Of a DNA stretch of 64,000 bases, positions 29,715 to 42,108 are shown one piece after another. Location: assembly GCF_009389715.1 (NCBI RefSeq), contig NC_052392.1, positions 35,199,144 through 35,263,143 on the forward strand, given 5' to 3'. Within the stretch, counting starts at the first letter, position 1, and the number at the start of each line of letters is the position of its first letter. Origin of the DNA: Phoenix dactylifera. Taxonomy: Eukaryota; Streptophyta; Magnoliopsida; Arecales; Arecaceae. A model generated the notes under the pieces. The model worked only from the letters and a program-made list of their open reading frames with translations, had not been told where the DNA came from and made no database searches. Both the position numbers and the translations under genes were made by a program.

Positions 29715-32642
29715 GTACGGCGATGAAAGGCCGATGTGGGGCCAGGGTACACTTCAGCCACTGTCCCGCCTTGGAGATCCATGCCACGACCTGATGATGT
29801 ACATGGAGACATTGATAATGAACAAGCAATATTGATATAACTTCTAGAAAAGAAATGATTTAGAAATAAAATAGACATTTATAATTCAAAATAAAATAAC
29901 TGATTAATTTGCAGGGATAAATTTTTAGTTTCTGCAAGAAAGTTGCCTTTGTTATATTTCTTGAATACGAGCCAAGCAAATTAATACGAATACCTTAGAA
30001 TATTTTAAAAAATATTTTTTAATTTAAAAAACTAGATCTAGAGCAAGCATAGATTATCAACACTCCGAGGAATCTCTTTCCTAGCCCTGCCTTGTCACTT
30101 CCAATTCTCTTTGTTTCTGATTCGAGATTTATCGGTAATATATACAAAAATAGCTTGGCATCTGTCTGGGCTTGACTTTTATCTTCTCAGGTCGCTAAAA
30201 GGACTTGGAGGCTCCACAGCAGTTAATGGCTGAAAGTTGTAGAAAAAAACAATTCCACTTGGCTTCATACAAACTTGCCGTTGGTTGGCGGTTGCCTTGA
30301 TATTTTTATCATTAGCAGACCCTCCAGATCTTATCAAGCTGAAAGAATTTTTAAATCTTAGTTACATTTATTGGTTGGCACGTCACTCTAGGTGCCCTCC
30401 TTTTACTAAATTAAGGCTTCAAATATTGAATATTTTTTTGAAAAAATAAGGATCTTGAGTTATACGGTGGATTTGGATAAGTCAAAACAATTAGGAATGG
30501 GATTCTCCCATCTTCTTGGAGAATCTCAAATGTGCTCAGCACTGACATGAGAGAAAAATCTAAATTATTAATTATTATTTGGGCATTAGGACATCAAATC
30601 AAGTTCAATCTTCTTTTATTCTTTCACTAATAGTTTGATTGGTTCCTAACATACAAATTATGACCGACATGACCTAGTTTTCACTTCTTTGGAAACTTAA
30701 CCATATAATAGATGATGCCATATGTAAGAAGACTGAAGTGTCAAAATTGTGATATATTGTAAAAATTATTAAATTTATATATACATATCTAGAATTGATT
30801 CTCATGTTATATTTAAAATTTATCATATCGCTCAGCAACATACCATCAAGGGATTCCTCGTCTATGTTACAACTTGATTTATAAATTGCTTGACCAAGTA
30901 AATTACTATAATTTCTAAGAGAAATTATCTAACAGATATTTAGTTCAAAAATTAAAATAATTGATTTTCACGAGAAAATTCTCCGGTTGCTATGAGCAAG
31001 CTACTTTTATTATATAACATCTTGAACATGGGCCGAACAAATTTGACAAGATGCCTTGTGTATTTAAATTATATAAGTGATGGTAGGAAAAATTTCTCAT
31101 GCACAAACAAGCAAAAATTTCAAAATTAAAAGATCTAGGCATATACTAGGAACAAGGATTTTATGTGGTTCATTCAAACCATATCACACACATGATCCAA
31201 GAACTCCAAGAGAAACTCACTAGAAAGCAAGCACTTAAAAACAAAAAGAAGGTTGACAATATTTAACCATAGTTTGAAAAAAATAAAAAAAAGATAAATC
31301 CTAAAATGTAGAAAGTAAAATGAAATAAGTAAAAATAAAGAAATAAAATTTGAATTATCTCTCATGTAGAAAATAAAAGATAAAAAGAATATAAAGAATT
31401 TACATCATATCATCATAAGTGCTAACTTCCTAATTAATAAAAAATAGCATTTAAGAATTACAATACGATGATATGTATGATAATCATGAAATTATTATTT
31501 CTTGGGGCTTTCTGTTGTATAACTCTGAAAAGGCCCTACAACCACCTATCAAATTAATTACCGAGTTTTTTTTCATCAATTTATCTTTTAAATTATCCTT
31601 TGCATTTTTATTACTAGGCAATAGTTCATAGCTCATAGATCCTTATTAGTATTTCCTCGAGAAGGTGGTACCTTAGTAGCAAAAATCATTGAAGGTCAAG
31701 ACAATAGGATCCACTATCATCTATTCTTTATCTTATTCAGATACTAATGGCACGCATGTGCATTCATCCAACCAAGTCCCTTGGTTTATTTTTCCATCTG
31801 CCTTGTCTTGAGAGTGGGGAGAAAAGAGCACCAATAGTTGGACTATAAAACCTTTTCTCATTGAAATAGTAGATACAGATGTAGTTTTATGTGTTTTGGA
31901 GGCTTCTTTCTTGCACCTCAAGACCTCTTATATATAAAATTTTAGAAGCGGATATCTTATATTGACTTTGGAATATTTGATGTGTAGGTAAGAGGCATAA
32001 GAATTTTTGTACACAAGTATTTTAGACCTTATAAAATACATCCAATGATTTTGATTAGTATTTTCAACCTCTATCATTGAACTTGATGGTGGATGTAAAC
32101 TCTACACCTTCCATGTACTACAACGGCGCCTAAAGAGAATGAGTTGATATCTTGAATATTTTACCATATGAAACTAATACAACTATTAAGAAAAGACATG
32201 TAATATTTACATATTCTTATCAACTTTGCTTCTTTCTCACAACCATACTGAATATAGAATTCTCCATTTAAAACTGGAGAAATTAAATACTTAAATTTCT
32301 TCAAGACTTTGCTTCACTAAGATATGGGATTTTCCGCCAAGCTTTGATGTAAAAGCATGCCCAAATTTGATGATGTACATCGATTACAAAAATATGCTTA
32401 AGCAATAATGCAGTAAATTAAAGGATAATCATGTTATTTTAAAAGGATTTTGAAGAGCATTGCTATTTTATTACAGAAAATGCTCGGATAGTTTACTTGC
32501 ATGTCCATGTTTCAATCACCAGCTAAGCAGGATAATCATGACGAAGGCATGCCTTGGGGACATTAAGTAGAATACAGTGGATCCATGAATAGTCCGACGT
32601 CATTATCTAGTAGCAGTGTGTTTCAGCATACCATCTAGATGT
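29715..32642. repeat. Segmental duplication block X, copy 2
   Basis: Matches 12850-17383 in order and orientation but lacks the two MITEs and the 15650-16450 stretch, and contains block P copy 3 (30885-31510). It supplies empty sites for both MITEs and for the MULE. No gene is supported. Confidence 0.75.
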
Positions 32643-33189
32643 GATCCAGAAACCATTTGGCGTCTCTCAAAGGAAAAGTACCCAGAATTTTTAGCCAACT
32701 ATAATAATTTTTTTAGGCTGACAGAGAGAATGCCCAAGCATTCATAGTGGATTTCACTAAAAAATTCCACATAAATATTGATTTTGGGAGAAAAGTCATA
32801 TAAATCTTTTTTTAATAAAATAATATATATTTAGATGTTACTAGATGTTGGTATACCGAGTCTGGATTGGGCGCCCATGATGGGCCGAGCCAACCCTCGT
32901 TTTTCAAATTTGAAGGAAAAGAGGGAGGTGCCCGTTGGGAGAAGGTAACATTCGGTTCCCACCCCTCCCCCTTACCTGCTCTTAACTTAATTAAAAAAAA
33001 AAAAAACTCTCTTCTTATGTACAGATTCAACAAGAATCTCTTTTCTTCATTCCACAGTTCAAAATACAAAGAAAATCATTTGTCAAGAGATTTTCTACGC
33101 ACAAAACAATCCACCTTCATTGTTTTGGTGAAGCATGGCATTTGATCCACACACGACCAGCTGGCTTGGTGGTGATGAATTTACACACA
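32643..33189. repeat. Duplicated block Y, copy 2
   Basis: Continuous copy of the sequence split by the solo LTR at 22485-25441, ending at the TRIM. The part from 32945 on also matches window positions 1-236. Confidence 0.8.
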
Positions 33190-33638
33190 TTAAATGTAAC
33201 AACCCAGGACCTCACCCAAAATGGCTAGCCGGAAGGTATTATTTGGGTTCCTTGATCCTGTATAAGTACCCAAGATCTACCCAGCGAATAACCGATGTAG
33301 GACTAAACACACGCCCGCACGGGTCCTCACATACTCCCCCCGTTCAAGCCCTAACGTCCTCGTCAGGCTAAGGGTTCAAATTCATTCAAATTTAATCACA
33401 AACACCACGATCGGTTCGTGGTCAACCCCAATGGATCCGTGCTGCAGTGTCCCCTAGTCCACATAAGTTATATGCCGGGTCCACTCTGATACCATTTGTA
33501 ACAACCCAGGACCTCACCCAAAATGGCTAGCCGGAAGGTATTATTTGGGTTCCTTGATCCTGTATAAGTACCCAAGATCTACCCAGCGAATAACCGATGT
33601 AGGACTAAACACACGCCCGCACGGGTCCTCACATTAAA
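33190..33638 (-). mobile_element. TRIM retrotransposon with identical LTRs, TSD TTAAA
   Basis: The element proper is 33195-33633 (439 bp). The LTRs at 33195-33331 and 33497-33633 are 137 bp each and read the same at every base I compared; on the plus strand they start TGTAACAACCC and end GGGTCCTCACA. The flanks are TTAAA at 33190-33194 and 33634-33638, and the empty site is CACATTAAATGATCC at 233-247. Read on the minus strand, the LTR is followed by AA then TGGTATCAGAGTGGACCC, a primer site for initiator Met tRNA, and the other LTR is preceded by GAACGGGGGGAGTA, a polypurine tract. There is no coding capacity, so mobilisation in trans is implied. Identical LTRs imply a recent insertion. Confidence 0.95.
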
Positions 33639-33856
33639 TGATCCAAAGGACCCTGGATTAATTGTGTTTTGGTCTCAATAAGGTACGTTTGTCTACTTCT
33701 ATTCTTATCAAATTATTTGTTCTACACTAGATAACAAATGTATGTTTTATATTCAAAATCTATATACATATTGGACATTAAATAACTATATACGGAGCAT
33801 CTACTAATGTGTATTGCTTATTCCGTACCTAGATCCACAAGTAAAAATATCAAAAA

Positions 33857-33860
<4 letters not shown>

Positions 33861-33917
<57 letters not shown>
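33861..33917. repeat. (TA)n microsatellite
   Basis: About 28 TA units. The counterpart in copy 1, near 450-470, is a short degenerate TA run. Confidence 0.95.
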
Positions 33918-33920
<3 letters not shown>

Positions 33921-34547
33921 ATTATACAAAGAAGGTAAATCTAATTTTCACTGAAATCTAATTAAGGAAGTTTTTTTGTACGATTCAGAAGATCATAAAT
34001 TAGAACTCAGCTGAAGTTGTAAGAAAAGGAAAGAAAAGAATGTTGTAACACCAAACCTGAAATTATATATGAAACACACACTTTTGAGCAAATAGTCTAG
34101 CATCTCAAACAGACAAATTAATTGATGTGCTGGAAAGTTACCTTGCACAAAAGAACGCTAAATTTGAGCGCGCGCGCACCGACGCTCGCACACAAAATGT
34201 ACTGTTAGGTATTACAGCAAGGGTGGGATTGCGGAATCTAGAACTCAACCGCGTGGTGCCTCTTTCCTTTTTTTGTTTCCGCCTCTTTCCTTTTTGGTTT
34301 CTGATTCCGAAATCTATCCGTAATATATAAGCGCGGCTTCACGCCCCTCTAGGTTTGAGTTTTCGCCAACCTGGCGGTGAAGCCGCTCCATATTGAAAGA
34401 CAACTTGTGCGATTTGGCACTAGTCTCGATATTTTTACCATTAGCAGGCTGTCTGCCATGTGCATTCCGTCATTAGCAGGCTGTCTGCCATGTGTATTCC
34501 ATGGGGGTGAAGGTAGTGTCGATACTGCTACACTGTTTGCAAATATA

Positions 34548-35811
34548 GATTTTATTTGAGGGGGCTTTTGAAGGACCAAAAAGTATTTTCTGACCTTCAA
34601 AAAGTATTTTTAGATAAAACATAGTTTTTGGTAAAATTTTCAGAAAGCTGTTTCAATTTTTTCGGAAAGCTAAAAACAACTTTTGAGGGAAAGCTCCAAT
34701 TTGGAGCTTTCCGAAAATACTATTTTCAGCTTTGTTGGAAAACTGTATTTTTGACAAAAATGTCCATATTAAAATATAATAATTACATAGTTTGTCCCTT
34801 TATTATGAAAAATTAATTTATACTAATAATTATAATATTTTATACCTTTATTATTGTACTATACTATAAATATAATATCGTATTATATTATATCATAATA
34901 CATTAATATATTATGTTAAATAATTTAATATTATGTTATATTATGGAAAATTAATTTATACTAATAATTATAATATTTTATACCTTTATTATTGTATGAT
35001 ACTATAAATATTATATTATATTACATTACATCATAATACATTAATATGTTATTTTAAATAATTTAATATTATGTTATATTATAAGAAATTAATTTATACT
35101 AATAATTATAATATTTTATATCTTTATTATTGTATTATACTATAAATATAATATTATAATACGTTATATCATAATTCATTAATATGTTATTTTAAATAAT
35201 TTAATATTATGTTATATTATGGGAAATTAATTTTTACTAATAATTATAATATTTTATATCTTTATTATTATATTATACTATAAATATTATATTATATTAC
35301 ATTACATTATAATACATTAATATGTTATTTTAAATAATTTAACATTATGTTATATTATGAAAAATTAATTTATACTAATAATTATAATATTTTATACCTT
35401 TATTATTGTATTATACTATAAATAATGTATATTACATTATATCATAATACATTAATATGTTATGTTAAGTAATTTAATATTATGTTATATTATCAAAAAT
35501 TAATTTACTCTAATAATTATATTACTATTATGCTATATTATAATAATATTATTGCATATTACAATAATATTATATTATATCGTATATTTATGTATTAATA
35601 TATGTTATGTTTTATTATGTTCTATTGTATAATACTATGCAATGTTCTTTATGTTAATTTTGTCATGCAAAAGTACTTTCTCAGTTTATTTACCAAACAT
35701 ATGTTAAAGTGCCACAACACTTTATAAATGTAGTTATCAAATAGCAAACAATTTTTTATAATAGCTCTACTTCAGACAGCTCTACTGTCAACAGCTCTCC
35801 CAAACAGGGCC
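34548..35811. mobile_element. AT-rich insertion with about 139-bp internal tandem repeats
   Basis: Copy 1 reads GCAAATATAGTCTCCAGTAG at 1049-1068. Here the same sequence is split between GCAAATATAG and ATAGTCTCC by about 1.26 kb. The right end CCCAAACAGGGCC and the internal GCTCT motifs resemble MITE termini starting GGCCCTGTTTGG, but the left end (TTTGAGGGGGCTTTTG) is a poor inverse, and the apparent duplication is only ATAG. The interior, 34800-35500, has about six copies of a unit with TTAATTTATACTAATAATTA and TTTAATATTATGTTATATTA. It has no coding capacity. Confidence 0.65.
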
Positions 35812-36404
35812 ATAGTCTCCACTAGGATAATGGCAACCCGCTTTCTTTTTATTAATTATAGGCTTCTCTTTTCCTTTTGGAAATATGCAACCCTGACGCA
35901 ATCGTTGGTTGCTGTCAGGCTACGGACGTCTTGTGATGATTGCATACTATTTAATCGAACGGAAAAGACTCTTCTTTGGCCTTTCCATTATTTGAATAAT
36001 ATAAATTATTTGCAAATAGATATATTTATGTAGCAATGACTGTATGTTGTAGTTGCTCAAAACGGATAATCGCTGCAGCCTACAGGCCCAAAATGAATAG
36101 TTTGGATTTGGATTGGATCGATGGATAAATGATCTAAAATTGATTCAAAAAACAACGAATTAGGTTAGGTTGACTCAAGATTCAGTAAACTCAGACCCAA
36201 ACCAAAAAATAAAACGGATCTAATTTGAGACTCCGACCTAGCCCTACGGTCCTTGAAAATGAATTGGATCAGGTCTAAAGAGTCAAGTCGGGTTGGGTCA
36301 CGGGACAACCCGATCCATTTGCTGCCTTATAACCATGAGAATCCCATGTGTTTCCTATATGAGTGGGACTCAGAGACAGCAAGCTACTTTCTACCTAGAT
36401 TATA

Positions 36405-36580
36405 CATGGAATGGATGACGTCCTTTGTAGCTGATCACTCCAATGAAGTCCTTTGGACCTGTGAGGCGTAGTTTCCTAAAGCTTCGTAGTTTCCTAAAGC
36501 TTTACGAGATATGTTGTTTTCTAATTTTGTTGGATGTTTTCATATCAGATTAGTATGAATCTTTCGTTGTAGCAAAAAAA
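36405..36580 (+). mobile_element. L1 3' fragment, duplicate of 1670-1995
   Basis: MTSFVADHSNEVLWTCEA followed by an ALRD-like end, CTTTCGTTGTAGC and an A-rich tail. It is shorter than its partner: the LEGDSA part is missing here. Confidence 0.6.
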
Positions 36581-39292
36581 CAAAAAGAAAAAAAAAAGTT
36601 ATTCCTCTAGGCCCCATATTGATAGATAAGTTGTGCGGTTTGGCAGTAGTTTTGATATTTCTATCATTAGCAGGCTCTCTGCTATCTTATTAAATTAACA
36701 AAAATTTAATGGTGGATTTTGGTGAGTCAAGACAAAAATCTCAATTATTGTTGTTTGGGCATGAGGATGTCAAATCTAGTCTGAGATTCCTCTTATTTTT
36801 CACTAGTAGTGTGTTTGGTTCTAAACATAAAAATTATAAGTGACATGATCCAAACTTCACTTCTTTTGAGACTTAACCAAATGCTAGATGATGCCATCCA
36901 TAGTAAGAAGAGTGTAGTGTCACAAAATTGTGATATATAATATTTTAAAAATCTTTAAAGTTTATCTATCTCTTGAATTGATTCTCATTTTATGTGTAAT
37001 TTTTGATGATTAAAAATTTTATTTCCCTCCTTGATATTTTATGACCTTTTTTATATTTTCTGAATAGAGATTTTGATGACCATTTTACATGTAGTCCCAT
37101 GCCATCTAGACTCTCACGCAATATTGTGTGGAAGATAGATATATAAAACATTACTAACTATTTAACAGATGATCTGCCAGTAAGACTAGACAAAGACTGG
37201 ACATAAAATACTAATTATGTAAGAGCTGAATGCAAAATGATAGTCAAACAAAGAATAGAAAGTTCAAGCTTCATTCGAAGGCTGCATAGCCTGTGCATAT
37301 CTTTCGATGGACAACCTTTAAAATGCCAGGGATAAAAATAGAAGTTAAGTTGCATCACCAAATTAAATTTGGTATTTGACGTATTTTTCGAAACTATTTT
37401 GCCAAAATGGGTTATCCATAAGAACATTGCACAGCAAAGTTCATCGTGAACCAAGTTGCAGCGGCAGGTCTAAAGTCCTTAACTGGCCATATTCTTTTCA
37501 AGGACATGGTGACCATAGTCGGCTCATCTTGTCAGAAATGCTATTCAAGTGAAGAGCACTATTTAACCATGGCATCGGTGTTAGAATAAGTATCATGAAA
37601 CAAGTTAGGGCTAAACAAGTTGCCAATAGTGGGATAGGGCCTACAAATTGGGATCCTCTTCCACACCATTCAGGAGGGCACAGCTTCCCAAGATCAGTTC
37701 GCTCATTGATTATATCTTCAACTAGTTATGATCTAAATTGGCTCCAATTGTCATTGAGATTCCATCATTGTCACGCTAAACTCATGTCTAGCTAATTCCC
37801 CTCCATGTTCCTATAGCTCATAGCTGCAATTAGTTACAACTTAATCAAACCGGTCATAAAGTGCCCGTCATGTAGGGGTGCAAATGGGTTGGGTTGGACC
37901 GGATCATGAGTGACCCCAACCCAATCCAATTCTTTATTCGGGTTCTAATTTTAGATATAGACCAAATCCAATAGAAGATCGAGTTTGGTCGAGTTGGGTC
38001 TATGGCTACAATTTTTGATCCAATAAGTCATCTGGGTCGGGTCGAGTTTATATATAATTCAGATCCAATCCAAAAAAATTGGATCCGGTTCAGATTTGGA
38101 TCGAATCATACCCCATCTTAAAAATCATCATTATGCTGATGAGTGATACCTCGGGCTCCGCGGTGGCAACAAGCAAAGCCTTGGGCCTCGAAAGGGTCAA
38201 GGTCTTTCTAAAATAACCCAACCCACCTTATATAAGAGACAAACAAAGGAGATGGCGTCTCTTACGTTGACATCGCGAAACGTGCGGCACGTTGGTGGTA
38301 TCAGCCCCCACGCGGTAGCAACAAAGAAAGCCTCAGGCCTTGAACCCATTTCTTCATTCGAGTTCAAAATTTAGACTTACACCCAACCTAATAGAAGATT
38401 GAATTTGGTCGGGTCGGATCCATGACTACAATTTTTGATTCAGTGGATCATTTGGATCGTATCGGATATATATATATATATATTCGGATCCAATCTAAAC
38501 TAATTTGGATCTGGTACAATTCTGGATCGGATCATGCCCATCTAAATCATTGTTAGAGTGATGCCTTGGCTTCCGTGGTAGCAACAAAGAAAGCCTCGGG
38601 CCTCGAAAGGGTCAACGTCTCCCTAAAGTAACCCACCCCAATTTATATAAGAGATAAACAAAGGAGACGGGCCTCGGGCCTCGAAAGGGTCAAGGTCTCC
38701 CTAAAATAGCACACACCACCTTATACAAGATACAAACAAAGGAGACTGCGTCTCGTAAGGTGACATCGCGAAAGAAAAAAGTGCGGCACGATTGGTGGTG
38801 TCAACGCCCAACGATTGGTGGCAAAGTATGTTAGCTTTCCTGCTGAAGTTCTGAATTAAAACTTGAGGAAACCAATGCCATGTGCATTCCTCGGGGTTAA
38901 AGTAGAGTAGATCAACTGCGTAGAGAATAGCAACCCACTTTCTTTTTATAAATTATAAGCTTTTCTTTTCCTTTGGAAATATTCGGCCTTGACGCAGTCA
39001 TTGGTTGCCGTCAGGCTACGAGCTTCTTGTGAAATTTACACAGTTTAATCATACGGAAAGAACTCTCCTTTGGCCTTTCCATTATTTTGAATAATATAAA
39101 TTATTTGCAAATAAATATATTTATGTAGCAATGATTGTACCCTGCAGCCTGCAGATTCAAAATAAATAAGTAGAATTCAGATTGAGTCATTGGATAAACG
39201 ATCCAAAAACAACAAGTCGGGTCGGTTCCGCTCAAGATTCAGTAAATCCAGACCCAAACCAAAAAATAGAACAAGTATTAAAAGGCGAGTTA

Positions 39293-39620
39293 AAAGAGTG
39301 TTGGAAGGCGACTCGGCCATAGTGGTTGGTTGGATTCAGAGTCGAGATAGGGAGATTTTTATCCATCCCTTGTTGTGGGATATCTGGAGCTTGGTAAGAG
39401 AGTGCGTCTCTTTCGGAGTGAGGCATGTCTATCGGAAGACGAATGGAGCAGCAGACTAGATAACGTCCTTTGCGGCTGATTACTCCGGTGGTCTCCTTTG
39501 GACCTATGAGGCACAGTTGCCTAAGGCTTTACGAGATATGTTATTTTCTGATTTTGTTTGATGTATTCATATCAGATTAGCGTGAATCTTTCGTTGTAAC
39601 AAAAAAAAAAAGAAAAAAAA
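39293..39620 (+). mobile_element. L1-type LINE 3' fragment, best preserved of the set
   Basis: The plus strand reads RVLEGDSAIVVGWIQSRDRE, HPLLWDIWSLVREC, GVRHVYRKTNGAAD, a stop, then SFAADYSGGLLWTYEAQLPK and ALRDMLFSDFV, with an A-rich tail at 39600-39620. This is the RNase H-like C-terminus of a plant L1 ORF2 protein. It is 5'-truncated, with one or two stops. It partners 5360-5700. Confidence 0.75.
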
Positions 39621-40287
39621 AGTTATTCATTAGTCACCTCATTAGTCATCATCCAATAAGGTAGGACATAATGAGATGGGCCTACAAATTGAGATCCCCT
39701 GCCTCCCACAGCCACAGGGCGTAGCTTCCCAAGATCAGTTCGCTCATTAATAATATTTTTAACTAGTTGTGATCTAAATCAACTCCAAATATAATTAGGA
39801 TCTCACCATCGTCATGCTGAATTTATGTCGAGCTAATTCCACTATATATTTAAAAAGTATGAACGCCAAAATTGCAAAACATCCTGACCCCAAACCATAT
39901 TCCATAAACTATTTTGACATAATGATTTTATAAATTAATATCTGCTTAGCTGATGTATCATATATGATCTACCAATCAAGTCAGCCCTAAGGTTGGTACA
40001 TCATATTCATAACTTTTAAAATATACAGATTAACTAGTAGTCCTTGCTGACACAGTAAGATGTTTGGACATTAACATGCTAATTTTTGTCCAGCAGTTAT
40101 GAGGGTTCTACATATGCATCCAGGGATTCTTACAACTAAAATATATTAACATATAGAAATTTGTTTACATATTTAATAACATTTAATGTAGAAGTTTAGA
40201 TATTTGTTTACATGTTTAAAATTTAAATATTATTAAATTTGTTTCACTCTTTAGAGATTTTCAATGGACTTGTTGAAATATTAACCC

Positions 40288-40290
<3 letters not shown>

Positions 40291-40365
<75 letters not shown>
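40291..40365. repeat. (TA)n microsatellite at block Z edge
   Basis: About 36 TA units, then GTATGTATGCATG. The match to copy 1 ends here. Confidence 0.95.
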
Positions 40366-40373
<8 letters not shown>

Positions 40374-40436
40374 CATGAACATTGCAATTTTTGCTAGTCT
40401 ATAGAATAATATTATTTCAGGCTTGGACTAGCCCAG

Positions 40437-41993
40437 TGATGTGAAAATTTATTTCACACATTTTCTTAGTCTTAATTATTTTATTTTAGAGTGTTTTGTA
40501 TGTTCTTAGCTCATTTGTCTAGAATTTAGGTATCTTTTATATTTATTTAATTCTTGAAAATTCTTGGTATTTTGCAGGTGTTTAATTATTGAATTCGGTT
40601 GAAATTGGGCTGGTTTAGTCAACCCAGAACACTATTCGGTTTTTGGGTTCTAACTGTAGCTACAGACCTCCGTGTCATATGTTGTTTGGCTTGCTAAAAA
40701 GATAAGACGTAGACCTAAAACTTTTATGCAAATCATAAAACCAAGTTCTGCGGTTTTGAAGTCCAAAATTTAGCCGAAACGGAAAAGTCCGAATCTGTCC
40801 AGAATTTTATTGCGGCCCAGACCCTGTTTCGGTTTTCAGCTTGTATCTGGAGTTATATAAGTCAGAATAATACAAACCCAGGTGCGTTGGAAAGTTGAGA
40901 ACGAGATCTAAAACTTTCATGAGGGTCCAACTCCAAATTATATCGTTTTGGTGCTCTAAATCCAGCTGGAAATCGAGTCTAAAAATCAGCCTAGAATTCC
41001 GGATTTCAGCTAGTAGATAGGGAGGAAATCTGCTTTAAAATTTAGAAAAAAGAAAATTCCGACAAGAGAAGAGGGGCCAGTAGATACGAAGAGGAGGACA
41101 AGCAGGAAAAAAAAAGAAAAATGCAGAGAATCTGAAATTCTGAGAGGAGAAAAAGCTAGAAATTTCGAGAGGAAGAAAAAGCTGGATTCTGGGAGAAAGA
41201 ACGGAACGAAGGATTTTTACAAATACAGAGTTCTTTTTCTTTCTCTTATATATATATATATTTATTTTTTTATTTGCTGAATTGTTATTAAGAATGTTGA
41301 ATGTGAATTTATGTTTGAGAAATAATTGGATTGATTTATTAGTTATGATTTGCTAGTTTTCTTATCCTAGGGCTAGGACGTAGTCATTGAATTTTTGATA
41401 TGAATTGAGTATGGTTGTATTGAATGTCTTTTGTTAATTGCAATTTGATGATTTCGGTTTTCATTCTTGCAATTTACTGGCCATGAATTGCATGCTTAAG
41501 ATGTTGAATGAAGTAACGAAATTTGAAGTTCAATATTAGTTGGTGAATTTATCAAACATTGGTGGTGTAGTTTAGAAATAAATGCACACCCTTGTGACCT
41601 ACAATCAAGAATTTCACAGATCATAATGAATTTATATTAATTTCTATGATCACGAAAGTAGACATAGGATTAATATAGGTATAGGTGTTATGCCTTGAAA
41701 GAGGATATCACATAAAAAAAAGAAATTCGGTCATTGTAATTAGCAGAAAATTAACAATCAGATTTAAATTCATTGAAGGAATTCAATTGATGAAATCCAA
41801 GCCCTAGGAACCTTTCATATTTGATTTTTCAGGTCAAGAAATTGCAGTCAATCACATCAATTTGGGGTCGTCTAAATAAAATAGGAAATTTATAAATTGG
41901 TACTTGAATCGCCTCCTTGTAGAAACGATACTCTTTTTGCCCTATTCTACTTGTCATGACCCATGCACTTGTGGTAGAGTCTAGGAACTATCA
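40437..41993 (+). repeat. Athila 5' LTR
   Basis: 1557 bp, TGATG...ATCA. TTGCAAATACAGAG-like and CTCTTATATATATATATTT near 41210-41260 may be the promoter TATA region; this is inferred from position only. Confidence 0.95.
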
Positions 41994-41999
41994 AGTTTT

Positions 42000-42017
42000 T
42001 GGCGCCGTTGCCGGGGA
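42000..42017 (+). promoter_or_regulatory. Athila primer-binding site (tRNA-Asp)
   Basis: TGGCGCCGTTGCCGGGGA, starting six bases after the 5' LTR, is complementary to the 3' end of tRNA-Asp, the primer used by Athila elements. Confidence 0.9.
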
Positions 42018-42108
42018 GGATTGTTTTTAATATCAATATAAATAATTTTCTGCATTAATTTAGACTGTTTTGTTCTTTTTGTTAATTTTCATTTTCTATA
42101 TTTAGTGC

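Larger units (their letters stand above)
33639..40285. repeat. Segmental duplication block Z, copy 2
   Basis: Continues the match to 242-6350 up to the TA tract before the Athila element. Insertions private to this copy are the TRIM, the AT-rich element at 34548-35811 and extra GCCTCGGGCCTCGAAAGG repeats near 38140-38340. No gene is supported; the small frames are not shared with copy 1. Confidence 0.78.
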
